A stretch of 64,000 nucleotides of DNA from Azospirillum oleiclasticum (GCF_013423485.1 NZ_JABFFR010000003.1:62001-126000); one strand, 5' to 3'; positions 1 to 9,078 are shown, counted from the first letter of the stretch. Translations and numbers: made by a program. The notes: generated by a model from the sequence alone, not told the origin.

Positions 1-333
1 ATCTGCCTGCTGCTCTTCGACCCCCAGCTCACCGAGACCGCGCGCCAGCGCCTGAAGATCATGCGCGACACCGAGGACGGTTTCCTGATCGCCGAGGAGG
101 ATCTGCGCCTGCGCGGCTCCGGCGAGCTTCTGGGCACCCGCCAGTCCGGCCTGCCAGAGTTCCGCATGGCCGACCTTGCCGAACACGGCGAACTGCTGGC
201 CGCTGCCCGTGACGACGCCCGGCTGATCGTCGAGCGCGATCCGGCGCTGGCCGGCGAACGCGGGCAAGCGCTGAAGACGCTGCTCTACCTGTTCGACCGT
301 GATTCGGCGGCGAAGACACTGCGGTCGGGTTGA
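1..333 (+). CDS. recG: ATP-dependent DNA helicase RecG, C-terminal part
   Basis: RecG unwinds branched DNA and remodels stalled replication forks. The reading frame is open from the first base, so the gene begins outside the window and only the last 110 residues are seen. They show the end of the second RecA-like helicase domain with the RecG signature DLRLRGSGELLGTRQSG at visible residues 34-50, then the helical C-terminus. The normal stop lies at 331-333. Downstream genes face it on the minus strand. Family assignment is firm; nothing can be said about its start or promoter. Confidence 0.95.
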   Translation: MCLLLFDPQLTETARQRLKIMRDTEDGFLIAEEDLRLRGSGELLGTRQSGLPEFRMADLAEHGELLAAARDDARLIVERDPALAGERGQALKTLLYLFDRDSAAKTLRSG

Positions 334-334
334 G

Positions 335-355
335 GGCGCCAGCGGCACCGGCGCC
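335..355. terminator. Short GC-rich hairpin after recG
   Basis: GGCGCC at 335-340 pairs with GGCGCC at 350-355 around a nine-base loop, two bases past the recG stop and before the convergent mipA stop. There is no clear U tract, so it is at best a weak or Rho-assisted end point. Confidence 0.35.
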
Positions 356-391
356 TGACCCGCGGGTCCAGGCTCTCCGGAACGCCGCCGG

Positions 392-1231
392 TCAGAACGA
401 GTAGGTCAGACCCACGAGTCCGATGGGCTGGGTCTTCTTCTCAACGATCGGGCTGTCCGCGGCCCGGTCGAGCAACTGCGTGACTCCGATGGACGCGGCC
501 AGGCTGATGCTGTCGGTGATCCGGTAATTGGCGGCGACGCGGAAGGAAAGGTCCTTGAGTCCGCTGGACGGGCGGTATCGGGGAAGTCCCGACGCCGTGG
601 CCTCCGACGTGTCGATGCCGAAGTATCCGTCCATGTAGGTCCGGCTCCCCCAGGTCGCACCGAGGCTCGGCGTGATGGTGAGGCGCTCCGTCGCTCGGAT
701 GGGATAGGCCACGCCGGCGTTGATGAGCAGGCCACGGTCCGTGTCGGTGACGGCCTGCGTGGCCGCGAGCGTCGCCACGAAACCTTTCAGCCGTGCCGAG
801 ACGAAGACGCGGGCACCCAGCGCGGAATCCACGCCCTGGACTCCGTCGGGCACATCGTCCGCGTCGTAGCCCTGCAGCCAGTTGACGCTGACTCCGGCTG
901 TGAATGTCGGGGTTTCGATGACGGTGACACCGATGCCGTCACCGACCTTCGCGAAGAACCGCCCCACCCGCACGTCGATGAGCGGCAGCGGTTGGGCCTC
1001 ATACCGGTCGGAGCCTTGGTATCGCGGTGCCATCGCCACGCCGGCGCCGAAAATCCACCGATTTTGCCCCTTCTGCTCCGAGACGTCCGCGCCAACGTCG
1101 AGCCTGTCCGAGGATGGTTCACCGGGAACCGGATCCGCATGTGCGGACGCCGCGGTGCCAGCCGTCATCGTGGCCATGGTCAGTGCCATGACCGCGGCGA
1201 ACGGCCACCCCGGTCCAGTGTCTCTTGTCAT
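392..1231 (-). CDS. MipA/OmpV family outer membrane protein
   Basis: The 279-residue product has an N-terminal signal peptide (hydrophobic stretch about residues 10-28, cleavage near Ala-His-Ala-Asp) and then a beta-barrel sequence typical of MipA/OmpV proteins: an early segment with FGAGVAMAPRYQGSDRY, repeated alternating hydrophobic strands, and a final aromatic residue (YSF). Such proteins are outer-membrane porin-like or scaffold proteins; in E. coli MipA links a transglycosylase to PBP1B, but most family members have no proven role. It is divergent from a TetR regulator, and its promoter is overlapped by two matching palindromes, so direct TetR control is likely. The substrate or inducer is unknown. 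Confidence 0.85.
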   Translation of the reverse strand: MTRDTGPGWPFAAVMALTMATMTAGTAASAHADPVPGEPSSDRLDVGADVSEQKGQNRWIFGAGVAMAPRYQGSDRYEAQPLPLIDVRVGRFFAKVGDGIGVTVIETPTFTAGVSVNWLQGYDADDVPDGVQGVDSALGARVFVSARLKGFVATLAATQAVTDTDRGLLINAGVAYPIRATERLTITPSLGATWGSRTYMDGYFGIDTSEATASGLPRYRPSSGLKDLSFRVAANYRITDSISLAASIGVTQLLDRAADSPIVEKKTQPIGLVGLTYSF

Positions 1232-1245
1232 TTCCGCACCCCGTC

Positions 1246-1316
1246 AATAAGATCCATTCGCGCATCTTGTATCAACCGGAATTTCCAGCTGTCAAGATGC
1301 GCCAATGTATCTTATT
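1246..1316. promoter_or_regulatory. Paired TetR-type operators between mipA and tetR
   Basis: The 24 bases at 1246-1269 reappear as the reverse complement at 1293-1316 with 22 of 24 positions identical. Each copy is itself an imperfect palindrome of the form AAGAT-N10-ATCTT, as expected for a TetR dimer site. The copies are centred 47 bp apart and cover the -10 and -35 of the mipA promoter. Binding by the adjacent TetR protein is inferred. Confidence 0.75.
1266..1295 (-). promoter_or_regulatory. mipA promoter
   Basis: On the minus strand an exact -35 TTGACA (1290-1295) is followed after 18 bases by TACAAG (1266-1271). The predicted transcript starts about 28 bases before the mipA ATG. Both hexamers overlap the palindromic operator copies. 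Confidence 0.6.
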
Positions 1317-1330
1317 GGAGTCGTCATCGG

Positions 1331-1918
1331 ATGAAGCGACGTCGTCGCGGTGCGGACCTCGAGGAAGCCATCCTTGACGCCGCCTGGGAGGAGCTGACGG
1401 AAAACGGATACTCCGGCCTGACCATGGAGAGCGTGGCCGCGCGGGCCGGCACCAGCCGGCCGGTGCTCGCCCGGCGGTGGAACGGAAAGGCCGAGCTTGC
1501 GGTCGCGGCGATCCGGCAGCAGATGGCGAAGTATCCGCTGACCGTGGCGGACAGCGGGAACGTCCGCACCGAGCTGCTGGAGTTCCTGGAACGGGCGTCC
1601 GACCGCGCGGCCGGGATCGCCGCCGCCTTCACCATGTTCTCGAACGAGTATTTCCGCGAAAGCGGATCCACGCCGCATGACTTGCGCGCAGCGCTCGCCG
1701 CCGGCGGCGTCGATGCCCTGGCTCCGATCCTGAACCGGGCGGTGGACCGTGGCGAGATCGATCCGGACAAGCTGATCCCACCGGTCGTGACGCTGCTCGG
1801 CGTCCTGTTCCGACACCACGTCTTCATGACGTTCACACCGCCGCCACTGGATCTGAGGACGGCTTGGGTCGATGCGATCTTCCTGCCGCTCGTCCGTGCG
1901 CGAGGACGGCCTGATTGA
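1331..1918 (+). CDS. TetR/AcrR family transcriptional regulator
   Basis: This 195-residue protein has the TetR N-terminal helix-turn-helix: residues 8-55 include EEAILDAAWEELTENGYSGL and the recognition part AARAGTSRPVLARRW. The rest is the variable ligand-binding and dimerisation domain. The open frame extends upstream, but the ATG at 1331 is preferred because a GGAG lies ten bases before it and the TetR domain begins right there. It is transcribed away from the MipA/OmpV gene and shares a 99-bp region carrying two nearly identical palindromes, so it probably represses mipA and itself. The ligand is unknown. Confidence 0.88.
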   Translation: MKRRRRGADLEEAILDAAWEELTENGYSGLTMESVAARAGTSRPVLARRWNGKAELAVAAIRQQMAKYPLTVADSGNVRTELLEFLERASDRAAGIAAAFTMFSNEYFRESGSTPHDLRAALAAGGVDALAPILNRAVDRGEIDPDKLIPPVVTLLGVLFRHHVFMTFTPPPLDLRTAWVDAIFLPLVRARGRPD

Positions 1919-1951
1919 CAGGGCCAGCGCGACCGCACTGATCGTCACCCG

Positions 1952-1970
1952 GTGCCGATGCGATCGGCAC
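1952..1970. terminator. Hairpin between tetR and mfd
   Basis: GTGCCGAT at 1952-1959 pairs perfectly with ATCGGCAC at 1963-1970 across a three-base loop. It sits between two convergent genes and could end transcription from either side. The U tract is poor. Confidence 0.45.
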
Positions 1971-1999
1971 ACTCCATTGTCAGCCGCTTTGCCGCCCGG

Positions 2000-4900
2000 T
2001 CAGCGCCGCGACACCGGCCGCCCGCGGGTGAAGCCGCCCTTGCCGAAGGGTGGGCGCTTGGCCGCCACCGGTGCCGGGGGCGGAGGTGGCGGCGGGGGCG
2101 GAACGTCGGCCTTGGGCACCGGGCCGTCGCCGGTCGCCATCTGGGCGAGATCGCGCATCAGGCGCTTGGCGCCGGCGACGCGGATCGGGGCGTCGTCCCA
2201 CACGCGGGTGTAGACCAGCTTGTGGTCGGGGCGCAGCTTCACCGTGCCGGCCTGCTGCGCGATGTAGGCGACCAGCCGGTCGGGGCGGGCGAAGACGTTG
2301 CCGTGGAAGGTCAGCACGGCGCCTTTCGGCCCGGCGTCCACCCGCTCGATGCCCGCCTGCCGGCAGAGCTGCTTGATGGTCACCACGTCCAGCAGGTTCT
2401 CGACCTCCGCCGGCAGCTTGCCGAAGCGGTCGATCAGCTCCGCCGCGAAAGCGTCGATCTCCGCCCGGTCGACCAGCTCGGCGATGCGGCGGTAGAGCGT
2501 CAGACGGACGTTGAGGTCGGTGACGTAGCTCTCCGGGATCAGCACGGGGGTGCCGAGGTTGATTTGCGGCGTCCACTCCTCCTCGCCGCCACCGGGCACC
2601 GCGCCATTCAGGCCGGCGCGGGCGTTCGCCACCGCCTCCTCCAGCATGTGCTGGTAGAGCTCGACGCCGACCTCCTTCACATGGCCGGACTGTTCCTCGC
2701 CCAGAAGGTTGCCGGCGCCGCGGATGTCCATGTCGTGGCTGGCGAGCTGGAAGCCGGCGCCGAGGTTGTCCAGCGTCTCGATCACGTGCAGCCGCTGCGT
2801 CGCGGTGGCCGACAGCGGCTTGTTGCTGGCGTAGGTGAGGTAGGCGTAGCCGCGCACCTTCGACCGCCCGACCCGGCCGCGGATCTGGTAGAGCTGGGCC
2901 AGCCCGAACAGGTCGGCGCGGTGCACCACCAGCGTGTTGGCGGACGGGATGTCCAGCCCGCTCTCGATGATGTTGGTGGCCAGAAGCACGTCGTACTTCT
3001 TCTCGTCGAAGGCGGTCATCACGTCTTCGAGCTCGCCGGACCCCATCTGGCCGTGGGCGCTGACGACCTTCACCTCCGGCACCAGCTCGCGCAGCCGCTC
3101 GGCCACCTTGGGCAGATCCTCCACCCGCGGGCAGACATAGAAGCTCTGGCCGCCGCGGTAATGCTCGCGCAGGATCGCCTCGCGGATCACCACCGGGTCG
3201 TAGGGCAGCACGAAGGTGCGCACGGCCAGCCGGTCCACCGGAGGCGTGGCGATCACCGACAGCTCGCGCACCCCGGCCAGCGCCATCTGCAGCGTGCGCG
3301 GGATCGGCGTGGCGGTCAGCGTCAGCACATGGACGTCGGCGCGCAGCTCCTTCAGCCGCTCCTTCTGCTTCACGCCGAAATGCTGCTCCTCGTCCACGAT
3401 GACCATGCCCAGCCGCTTGAAGCCGATGGTCTTGGACAACAGCGCGTGGGTGCCGACCACGATGTCGGCCGTGCCGTCGGCCAGCTCCTTCTTGCCCAGC
3501 GTTTGATCCTTGGTGGAGACCATGCGGGAGAGCTGGACGATGCGCACGGGCAGCCCGGCAAAGCGCTGCTGGAAGGTGCGGAAATGTTGGCGCGCCAGCA
3601 GCGTCGTCGGCACCACCACCGCGACCTGCTGGCCGCCCATGGCGACGAGGAAGGCGGCGCGCAGCGCCACCTCCGTCTTGCCGAAGCCGACGTCGCCGCA
3701 GACGAGACGGTCCATCGGCTTGCCGGACCCGAGGTCGGTGAAGACCTCCTCGATGGCCTTGAGCTGGTCGTCGGTCTCCGGGTAGGGGAAACGGGCGGCG
3801 AATTCCTGGTACAGCCCCTCCGGCGTCATCACCGGGTCGGCGCGCTTCAGCTCGCGCTCGGCGGCGATGCGCAGCAGCGCCTCCGCCATGTCCTTCAGCC
3901 GCTTCTTGACGCGCGCCTTGCGGCCCTGCCAGCCGGCCCCGCCGAGCTTGTCGAGCTGCGCCCCGGCGTCCTCGGAGCCATAGCGCGACAGCACCTCGAT
4001 GTTCTCGACGGGGACATAGAGCTTGTCGCCGCCCTCGTAGACCAGCCGCAGGCAGTCGTGCGGGGCGCCCGACACCGCCAGCGTCTCCAGCCCGTCGTAA
4101 CGGCCGATGCCGTGGTCCATGTGGACCACCAAGTCGCCGGGGTTGAGCGCGGTGTATTCGGCGATGAAGTTGGCGGCCTTGCGCTTTTTCTTGGCCGGGC
4201 GGACGAGGCGGTCGCCGAGTATGTCCTGCTCGGTGATGACCGCCATGTCCCTGGCGGAAAAGCCGTGCTCGATCCCCAGCACGACCATGCCGGTGATCTT
4301 GCGGTCGAAACGGCGGGTGTCCTCGATGCTGTCGGCCGGCTCCAGCCCCTCGATGCCGTGATCGGCCAGCACCGCCATCAGCCGGTCCCGCGACCCGGCG
4401 GAATAGCCGGCCACCAGCACCTTGCGCCCGTCGGCGCGCAGGTCGCGCAGCCGCTCCTTCACCGCGTCGAAGACGTTGACGTCGGGCCGCGCCCGTTCCT
4501 CGGCGAAGTCGTGGCCGCGGCGGCCGCCGGCGTCCATCTGGCCCATCAGGCCGGGGGGCACCGCGAAGGGGCTGAGTTGGGCCACCGCGTGACGGCCGAG
4601 TGCGGCGTCCCAGTTGGCTCTGTCGAGGAACAGCATGCCGGGCGGTATCGGCTTGTAGGGGGCGTTGCCCGCCTTCTTCTCCACCGCCACCATGGTGGCG
4701 CGGGCGTCGTGGAACTCGGCCACCTGCCCGAGGCGGCTGTCACGCGCCTCCTCCGCCTGATGGTCCAGGCTGACGATGGATTTGGGCATGTAGTCGAGCA
4801 GGCTGTCCATGCCGTCGTGGAACAGCGGCAGCCAATGCTCCATGCCCGCGTGCTTGCGCCCGGCGCTGACCGCCTCGTAGAGCGGGTCGTCGGCCAGCAC

Positions 4901-5620
4901 GGCGCCGAACAGCTCGCGGTAGCCGGAGCGGAAGCGGGCGATGGACGGCTCGTCCAGGAACACCTCCGACATCGGCTTCAGCGTCACGCCGTCGCGCTTC
5001 TCGGTCGTGCGCTGGCTCATCGGGTCGAAGGCGCGGACCCCCTCCAGCTCGTCGCCGAACAGGTCGAGCCGCAGGGGCTCCTCCGCCCCCGGCGGGAACA
5101 GGTCGACGATGCCGCCGCGCACGGCGAACTCGCCCGGCTCGCGCACCGTCTGGGCCCGGGTGTAGCCGTTGTTGGCGAGGAAGCGCTGGAGCGCCTCCAG
5201 GTCGATGCGGTCGCGCAGCTTCGCGGTGAAGGAGGCGTTGCGGAAGGCGGAGCGCGGCGGCACCTTCTGCACCAGCGCGTTGACCGTGGTCAGCACCACC
5301 ACCGGCCCGGCACCTGACCCGCGGGCCAGCAGCCGGGTCAGCGCGTCGATGCGGTTCGCCACGATGCCGCCGTTGGGCGACACACGGTCATAGGGCAGGC
5401 AGTCCCAGGCGGGAAAGGTCACCACCTCCAGCCCCGGCGCGAAGAAGGCCAGCGCCTCCTCCAGCCGGGCGACGCGCGCGTCGTCCAGCGCCACGTGCAG
5501 CAGGCCGGCGGCCCCGGCCTTCTTCGCCAGCTCCGCCAGGATGCGGGCGTCGTGCCCCTCCGGCGCTCCACCGATGAGAAGGCGGGAGGCGCGGCCGGGC
5601 TGTAGGTCGATGGTGATCAA
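2000..5620 (-). CDS. mfd: Transcription-repair coupling factor Mfd
   Basis: Mfd removes RNA polymerase stalled at DNA damage and recruits UvrA. The 1206-residue protein has the UvrB-like N-terminal module, the CarD-like RNA polymerase-interacting domain (around GDLVVHMDHGIGRYDGLE) and a RecG-like translocase with Walker A GDVGFGKTE near residue 640 and the DEEQ box near 741, then the TRCF C-terminal domain. An unusual proline run and basic tail end the protein. No ATG or GTG is available at the N-terminus; TTG at 5620 fits the family. It lies 28 bases downstream of sdhE on the same strand and is probably cotranscribed with it. Confidence 0.96.
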   Translation of the reverse strand: MITIDLQPGRASRLLIGGAPEGHDARILAELAKKAGAAGLLHVALDDARVARLEEALAFFAPGLEVVTFPAWDCLPYDRVSPNGGIVANRIDALTRLLARGSGAGPVVVLTTVNALVQKVPPRSAFRNASFTAKLRDRIDLEALQRFLANNGYTRAQTVREPGEFAVRGGIVDLFPPGAEEPLRLDLFGDELEGVRAFDPMSQRTTEKRDGVTLKPMSEVFLDEPSIARFRSGYRELFGAVLADDPLYEAVSAGRKHAGMEHWLPLFHDGMDSLLDYMPKSIVSLDHQAEEARDSRLGQVAEFHDARATMVAVEKKAGNAPYKPIPPGMLFLDRANWDAALGRHAVAQLSPFAVPPGLMGQMDAGGRRGHDFAEERARPDVNVFDAVKERLRDLRADGRKVLVAGYSAGSRDRLMAVLADHGIEGLEPADSIEDTRRFDRKITGMVVLGIEHGFSARDMAVITEQDILGDRLVRPAKKKRKAANFIAEYTALNPGDLVVHMDHGIGRYDGLETLAVSGAPHDCLRLVYEGGDKLYVPVENIEVLSRYGSEDAGAQLDKLGGAGWQGRKARVKKRLKDMAEALLRIAAERELKRADPVMTPEGLYQEFAARFPYPETDDQLKAIEEVFTDLGSGKPMDRLVCGDVGFGKTEVALRAAFLVAMGGQQVAVVVPTTLLARQHFRTFQQRFAGLPVRIVQLSRMVSTKDQTLGKKELADGTADIVVGTHALLSKTIGFKRLGMVIVDEEQHFGVKQKERLKELRADVHVLTLTATPIPRTLQMALAGVRELSVIATPPVDRLAVRTFVLPYDPVVIREAILREHYRGGQSFYVCPRVEDLPKVAERLRELVPEVKVVSAHGQMGSGELEDVMTAFDEKKYDVLLATNIIESGLDIPSANTLVVHRADLFGLAQLYQIRGRVGRSKVRGYAYLTYASNKPLSATATQRLHVIETLDNLGAGFQLASHDMDIRGAGNLLGEEQSGHVKEVGVELYQHMLEEAVANARAGLNGAVPGGGEEEWTPQINLGTPVLIPESYVTDLNVRLTLYRRIAELVDRAEIDAFAAELIDRFGKLPAEVENLLDVVTIKQLCRQAGIERVDAGPKGAVLTFHGNVFARPDRLVAYIAQQAGTVKLRPDHKLVYTRVWDDAPIRVAGAKRLMRDLAQMATGDGPVPKADVPPPPPPPPPAPVAAKRPPFGKGGFTRGRPVSRR

Positions 5621-5648
5621 CGCGGGTGTGTCCGAGGGCTGCGGAGGG

Positions 5649-5924
5649 TCAGGAGCCCGGCCGGGGCGTGAAGCGGAAGGCCTGCAACAGCCGCATCACG
5701 TCGGTGTCGTGCTCCGCCGGGACCGTTTCGCGCCCGGTCATCCAGTTATAGAGATCGGGATCGCTGAGTTCCAGGAGCGCCTCGAAGCGGTCGAGCTGGC
5801 CGTCGTCGAATCCGTTGGTGTGGGCGTCGGCGAAGCTGCCGATCAGCAGGTCGGCCTCCCGAGTGCCGCGGTGCCAGGCGCGGAACCGCAGCCTCTTGCG
5901 CCGAACCTCGATGTCCTCCGCCAT
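5649..5924 (-). CDS. sdhE: Succinate dehydrogenase assembly factor SdhE (DUF339/CptB)
   Basis: The 91-residue product is a small helical SdhE-type protein, which promotes covalent attachment of FAD to the SdhA flavoprotein. The N-terminus has the family motif RRKRLRFRAWHRGTRE followed by a run ending in LIGSF, and the DPDLYNWMTG segment is also typical. A longer open frame exists upstream, but the ATG at 5924 is preceded by a purine-rich GGAGCGGGAA and starts exactly at the conserved domain. The recG / sdhE-mfd neighbourhood is common in alphaproteobacteria. Confidence 0.9.
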   Translation of the reverse strand: MAEDIEVRRKRLRFRAWHRGTREADLLIGSFADAHTNGFDDGQLDRFEALLELSDPDLYNWMTGRETVPAEHDTDVMRLLQAFRFTPRPGS

Positions 5925-6086
5925 GTTCCCGCTCCGTCGCTGCAACGCTGGCCGCACGCCTACTCCAACCGCGCCGGCCTGTCCAGACCGGGGGACGCCG
6001 TCGGGACCGGGAATAGAGCGGTCGTGGTGCGTGTTCGTTCGTGTGTCGGTCAATCACCCGTCGCTTGCGGGAAAAGGAGAACGGAC

Positions 6087-6383
6087 ATGCGTTGGTTCAC
6101 GGGCCTGTTGGCGGCGGCGGCCCTGTCGGCCGCGACGGTGGCGGGGGCCGCGGCGCACGACTATCGCGGCGGTTATGGCGGGCCGGGCATCGTCATCATG
6201 CCGCCCGCCGTGGTCATCCAGCCGCCCTTCGCCTACCGCCCGCCGCCGCCGCCGCGTCCCCCGGTGGTGGTGGAGCGGCGCTACTACTACGAGGCGCCGC
6301 CGCGCTGGCGCGGTCCGCCGCCCCGCCATTGGCACGGCCACCGCGACTGGGATCGGGGCCGGGACCGTCCGCGACATTGGTGA
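6087..6383 (+). CDS. Small secreted Pro/Tyr/Arg-rich protein
   Basis: The 98-residue product has a clear signal peptide (MRWFTGLLAAAALSAATVAG, cut near AAA-HD). The mature part is low complexity: Gly/Tyr near the start, then proline-rich blocks, three consecutive tyrosines, and a C-terminus rich in Arg, His, Trp and Asp. A strong Shine-Dalgarno AAAGGAGA lies just before the ATG at 6087. Similar small proteins occur in alphaproteobacterial periplasms or envelopes without a known function. It is divergent from sdhE and convergent with the HD-GYP gene. Confidence 0.7.
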   Translation: MRWFTGLLAAAALSAATVAGAAAHDYRGGYGGPGIVIMPPAVVIQPPFAYRPPPPPRPPVVVERRYYYEAPPRWRGPPPRHWHGHRDWDRGRDRPRHW

Positions 6384-6440
6384 GAGGGATGCGTGACACC
6401 GAGATGGTGGCAGCGCCGGAAGACTGATGGACGTGTGCGG

Positions 6441-7700
6441 TCAGAAGTAGCGCTCGATCACCGTCAGCAGTTCCGCGCGCAGCGACTCCTCGGACGCGTT
6501 TCCGAGGCGGGCGTGCAGATCGCACGCGATGCGCAGGAAACCATCAAGGACGTCCGGGTCGAAATGGCCACCGCGGCCGTCCAGCAGGATCGTGGTGGCG
6601 GCTTGGAACGTCATCGGTTCCTTGTAGGGCCGGCGGGAGGTGAGCGCGTCGAACACGTCCACCACCGCGAAGATGCGGGCGTTCCGGGGGATGGCGGAGC
6701 CGGACGACCCGGCCGGGTAGCCGGAGCCGTCGAACTTCTCGTGGTGACCGGCCACCACCGGAGTGGCGTCCTCCAGCCATGCGGACCGGCCGACGATGTC
6801 GGTCCCATGCTGGACATGGGTCTTCATGACGGCGAATTCCTCCGTGGTCAGCCGGCCCGGCTTCAGCAGGATCGTGTCGCTGATGGCGATCTTGCCGACA
6901 TCATGCAGGAAGGCGCCCTTGACCAGAGCCCGTATCGACTCCGACTGGCAGCCCAGAGTCTCGGCAAGCCGCACCGCATAGAGCGTGACGCGGTAGTTGT
7001 GGCTGCCGGTCTCGCTGTCGCGCTTGGCGATGGCGCAGCCCAAAACCTCCAGGATTTCCAGATTGGCCCGCAGCAGGCGGTCGTTCATGCGGACCAGCCG
7101 GCGGTTCAACCCGACCACCACCGGCAGAAGCGCCAGGGTCGTGCCGACGACCACGCCGATGACGATCAGAACCGTGCCGAGGACATTCTCCTCGATCCTC
7201 GCCTTGCGTTCGGGCGCCACCCGGTAGAGCCCTTCGAAATGGCCCTGGAACGGTCCCGCGTGAAGGTCGCTCAGCACCCGCACATACAGCACCCCGTCCA
7301 GGGTCAGCCGTTCGTACTGCACGCCGCCATCGGTGGGGAAGGGGTGGGCGCCCCGGTTGAAGGCGGCGTCCACGGACGCCGATTGCTCCAGGGACGCCTC
7401 CGCGATCGGCCGGTGGCCGCCGTCGTACAGCTCGACCACCAGGAAATGGCCGCGTCCGCCGCGCTCTTGCGCCCTCTCCTCCAGGAAGCGTTGCAGGCGC
7501 TCCTGGACCCCCCGACCCGCGACCAGCGCATCGCCATGCTGCTCGGCGAAGGCGCGCGCCTCGGTCGTGGCGAGTTCGACCACCGCGTCGTCGATCCGTT
7601 CCAGTTCGTAGTACCAGACGGCGCCGCCGAAGACCGGCGCGATCACCAGCGACGCCAGGGCCAGCCGGATGGTGAGCCGGCGGAACACGTCACGTTCCAT
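6441..7700 (-). CDS. Membrane-anchored HD-GYP phosphodiesterase
   Basis: HD-GYP proteins hydrolyse cyclic di-GMP. This 419-residue protein has a membrane segment near residues 9-31, an extracytoplasmic sensor region to about 172, a second membrane segment at 173-197, and a cytoplasmic HD-GYP domain. The catalytic signatures are intact: RDSETGSHNYR (227-237), HDVGK (266-270) and HHEKFDGSGYP (319-329). The ATG at 7700 overlaps the last 11 bases of the kinase gene, so translation is probably coupled. This puts c-di-GMP breakdown in the same transcript as a QseBC-like two-component system. Confidence 0.9.
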   Translation of the reverse strand: MERDVFRRLTIRLALASLVIAPVFGGAVWYYELERIDDAVVELATTEARAFAEQHGDALVAGRGVQERLQRFLEERAQERGGRGHFLVVELYDGGHRPIAEASLEQSASVDAAFNRGAHPFPTDGGVQYERLTLDGVLYVRVLSDLHAGPFQGHFEGLYRVAPERKARIEENVLGTVLIVIGVVVGTTLALLPVVVGLNRRLVRMNDRLLRANLEILEVLGCAIAKRDSETGSHNYRVTLYAVRLAETLGCQSESIRALVKGAFLHDVGKIAISDTILLKPGRLTTEEFAVMKTHVQHGTDIVGRSAWLEDATPVVAGHHEKFDGSGYPAGSSGSAIPRNARIFAVVDVFDALTSRRPYKEPMTFQAATTILLDGRGGHFDPDVLDGFLRIACDLHARLGNASEESLRAELLTVIERYF

Positions 7701-9078
7701 GCTCGGACCTGTCGGTGGCCTGGACACTCCGGTGAGGCAACGACAACCGGAACAGCGCCCCGCCGCCGGGGCGGTCCAGCGCCACCGCCGTGCCGCCATG
7801 GATCGCCGCCGTTTCCGCCACGATGGCGAGCCCCAGACCTGCCCCCCCGCGGCGCCCTCGGCCGTGCACGAACGGTTCGAAAAGCTGGCCGCGCAGCGTC
7901 TCCGGCAATCCCGGCCCGCGGTCGCCCACCTCGACGGTCGCGTCCGCGGTGACCGTCACATCGACTGCGCCGTCGGGCGGCGTGTGCCGGAGCGCGTTCT
8001 CGATCAGGTTGCGCAGCGCATCCTCCAGCGCAAAAACGTTTCCACGCACCGGAACCGGTTCGGCCGGCGCGTCGAGCACGATGGACTTGCGTTCCAAGAG
8101 TGCCAGTGGGAACAGGTGCGCCACGGTGTCGCGGGCGACATGGCCCAGATCGATGCCGTCGCTCAATTCGACCATGCGCGCCTCCAACCGGGCGACCGAC
8201 AGCAGCTGTTCGACCAGCCGCCCCATGCGCTCGACGTCGGGGACCAGCGCACCGGCCTTGGCCGGCTCCATTCCGTCGAGCCGTGCGCGGAGCACGGCAA
8301 GCGGGGTGCGCAGTTCGTGCGCGGCGTTTGCGGTGAAGCGGCGCTGCTGCGCCAAGCTCCGCTCCATCGCGCTGCGGGCCGTCTCGGCGTCGTCGCGCAG
8401 CGCCCGCATGCGGCGCAGGTCGGCCAGCCGCCGCCGCATCGAGCGGTCGACCAGCGCCACCGCGGCGACCGTCGCAAGCACCACGGCCACGGCAACGGTG
8501 GCGTAGGCCGTGCCGAACGCCTCCTCCACCGAGGTCACGTAATCCGACACGTCGAGATACAGCTCGAACACGCCGACCAGCCGCCCGGCCGAATGCACCG
8601 GCACATAGGTTTCGGCGATGTAGGGACCGCCATGGGGCGGTGCCGTCTTGTCGAGGTCGGCGAAGCTGACCGTGGACCGGCCGCCGGTCAGGGCGTCGAT
8701 GATGGTGGGACGTTCGTTGATCTGGCCGGTGCGCTCGCCGGCGCTGTCGAAGACGATCACGCGGTCGAGCCCGATGGCGACGATGCGGTCGATGTGCGCC
8801 ACCTCCCGCGCGAAGCGGTAGACCGCCTCCTGCTCCTCGCCGGCCATGCCGGTGAAGCGTCCCTCACGGTCGAAGGGGATCAGGGCGTCGGCGAGGCTGC
8901 GGGTAAAGCCGGCCGCGACGCGCAGCGCGTGCGCCTCCGTCAGCCCCTCCACCAGACTGCGGGAGGCGGCGTAGCCGCCGGACAGCGCCAGCACCGTCAC
9001 CGCGACGATGGCGGCGATCAGCGCGGAATCGCGGCGGACGAGGCGCCGCTCGGCGCGCCGGTCGTCAGTCACCGCCAC
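7690..9078 (-). CDS. Sensor histidine kinase, QseC/PmrB type
   Basis: The 462-residue kinase has two membrane segments framing a periplasmic sensor of about 130 residues, a HAMP-like linker, a HisKA domain with phosphoacceptor His near residue 254 (AAHELRTPL) and an HATPase domain with N box (NLIENALRHTPP), G1 (DRGPGLPE) and G2 (GAGLGLAIV). The GTG at 9078 is chosen because GGAGGAGGA lies eight bases upstream; it overlaps the regulator gene by 14 bases. GTG at 9072 is the alternative. It should phosphorylate the adjacent response regulator. The signal is unknown, though the operon's PepSY and cytochrome genes suggest a metal or redox cue. Confidence 0.92.
   Translation of the reverse strand: MAVTDDRRAERRLVRRDSALIAAIVAVTVLALSGGYAASRSLVEGLTEAHALRVAAGFTRSLADALIPFDREGRFTGMAGEEQEAVYRFAREVAHIDRIVAIGLDRVIVFDSAGERTGQINERPTIIDALTGGRSTVSFADLDKTAPPHGGPYIAETYVPVHSAGRLVGVFELYLDVSDYVTSVEEAFGTAYATVAVAVVLATVAAVALVDRSMRRRLADLRRMRALRDDAETARSAMERSLAQQRRFTANAAHELRTPLAVLRARLDGMEPAKAGALVPDVERMGRLVEQLLSVARLEARMVELSDGIDLGHVARDTVAHLFPLALLERKSIVLDAPAEPVPVRGNVFALEDALRNLIENALRHTPPDGAVDVTVTADATVEVGDRGPGLPETLRGQLFEPFVHGRGRRGGAGLGLAIVAETAAIHGGTAVALDRPGGGALFRLSLPHRSVQATDRSEHGT

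Noticed and set aside
1952-5317. A 1121-codon open frame on the plus strand across mfd
   Set aside because: It is the antisense of mfd. High GC makes such frames long; its residues are low complexity (Asp, His, Gln, Leu, Val) and it has no domain.
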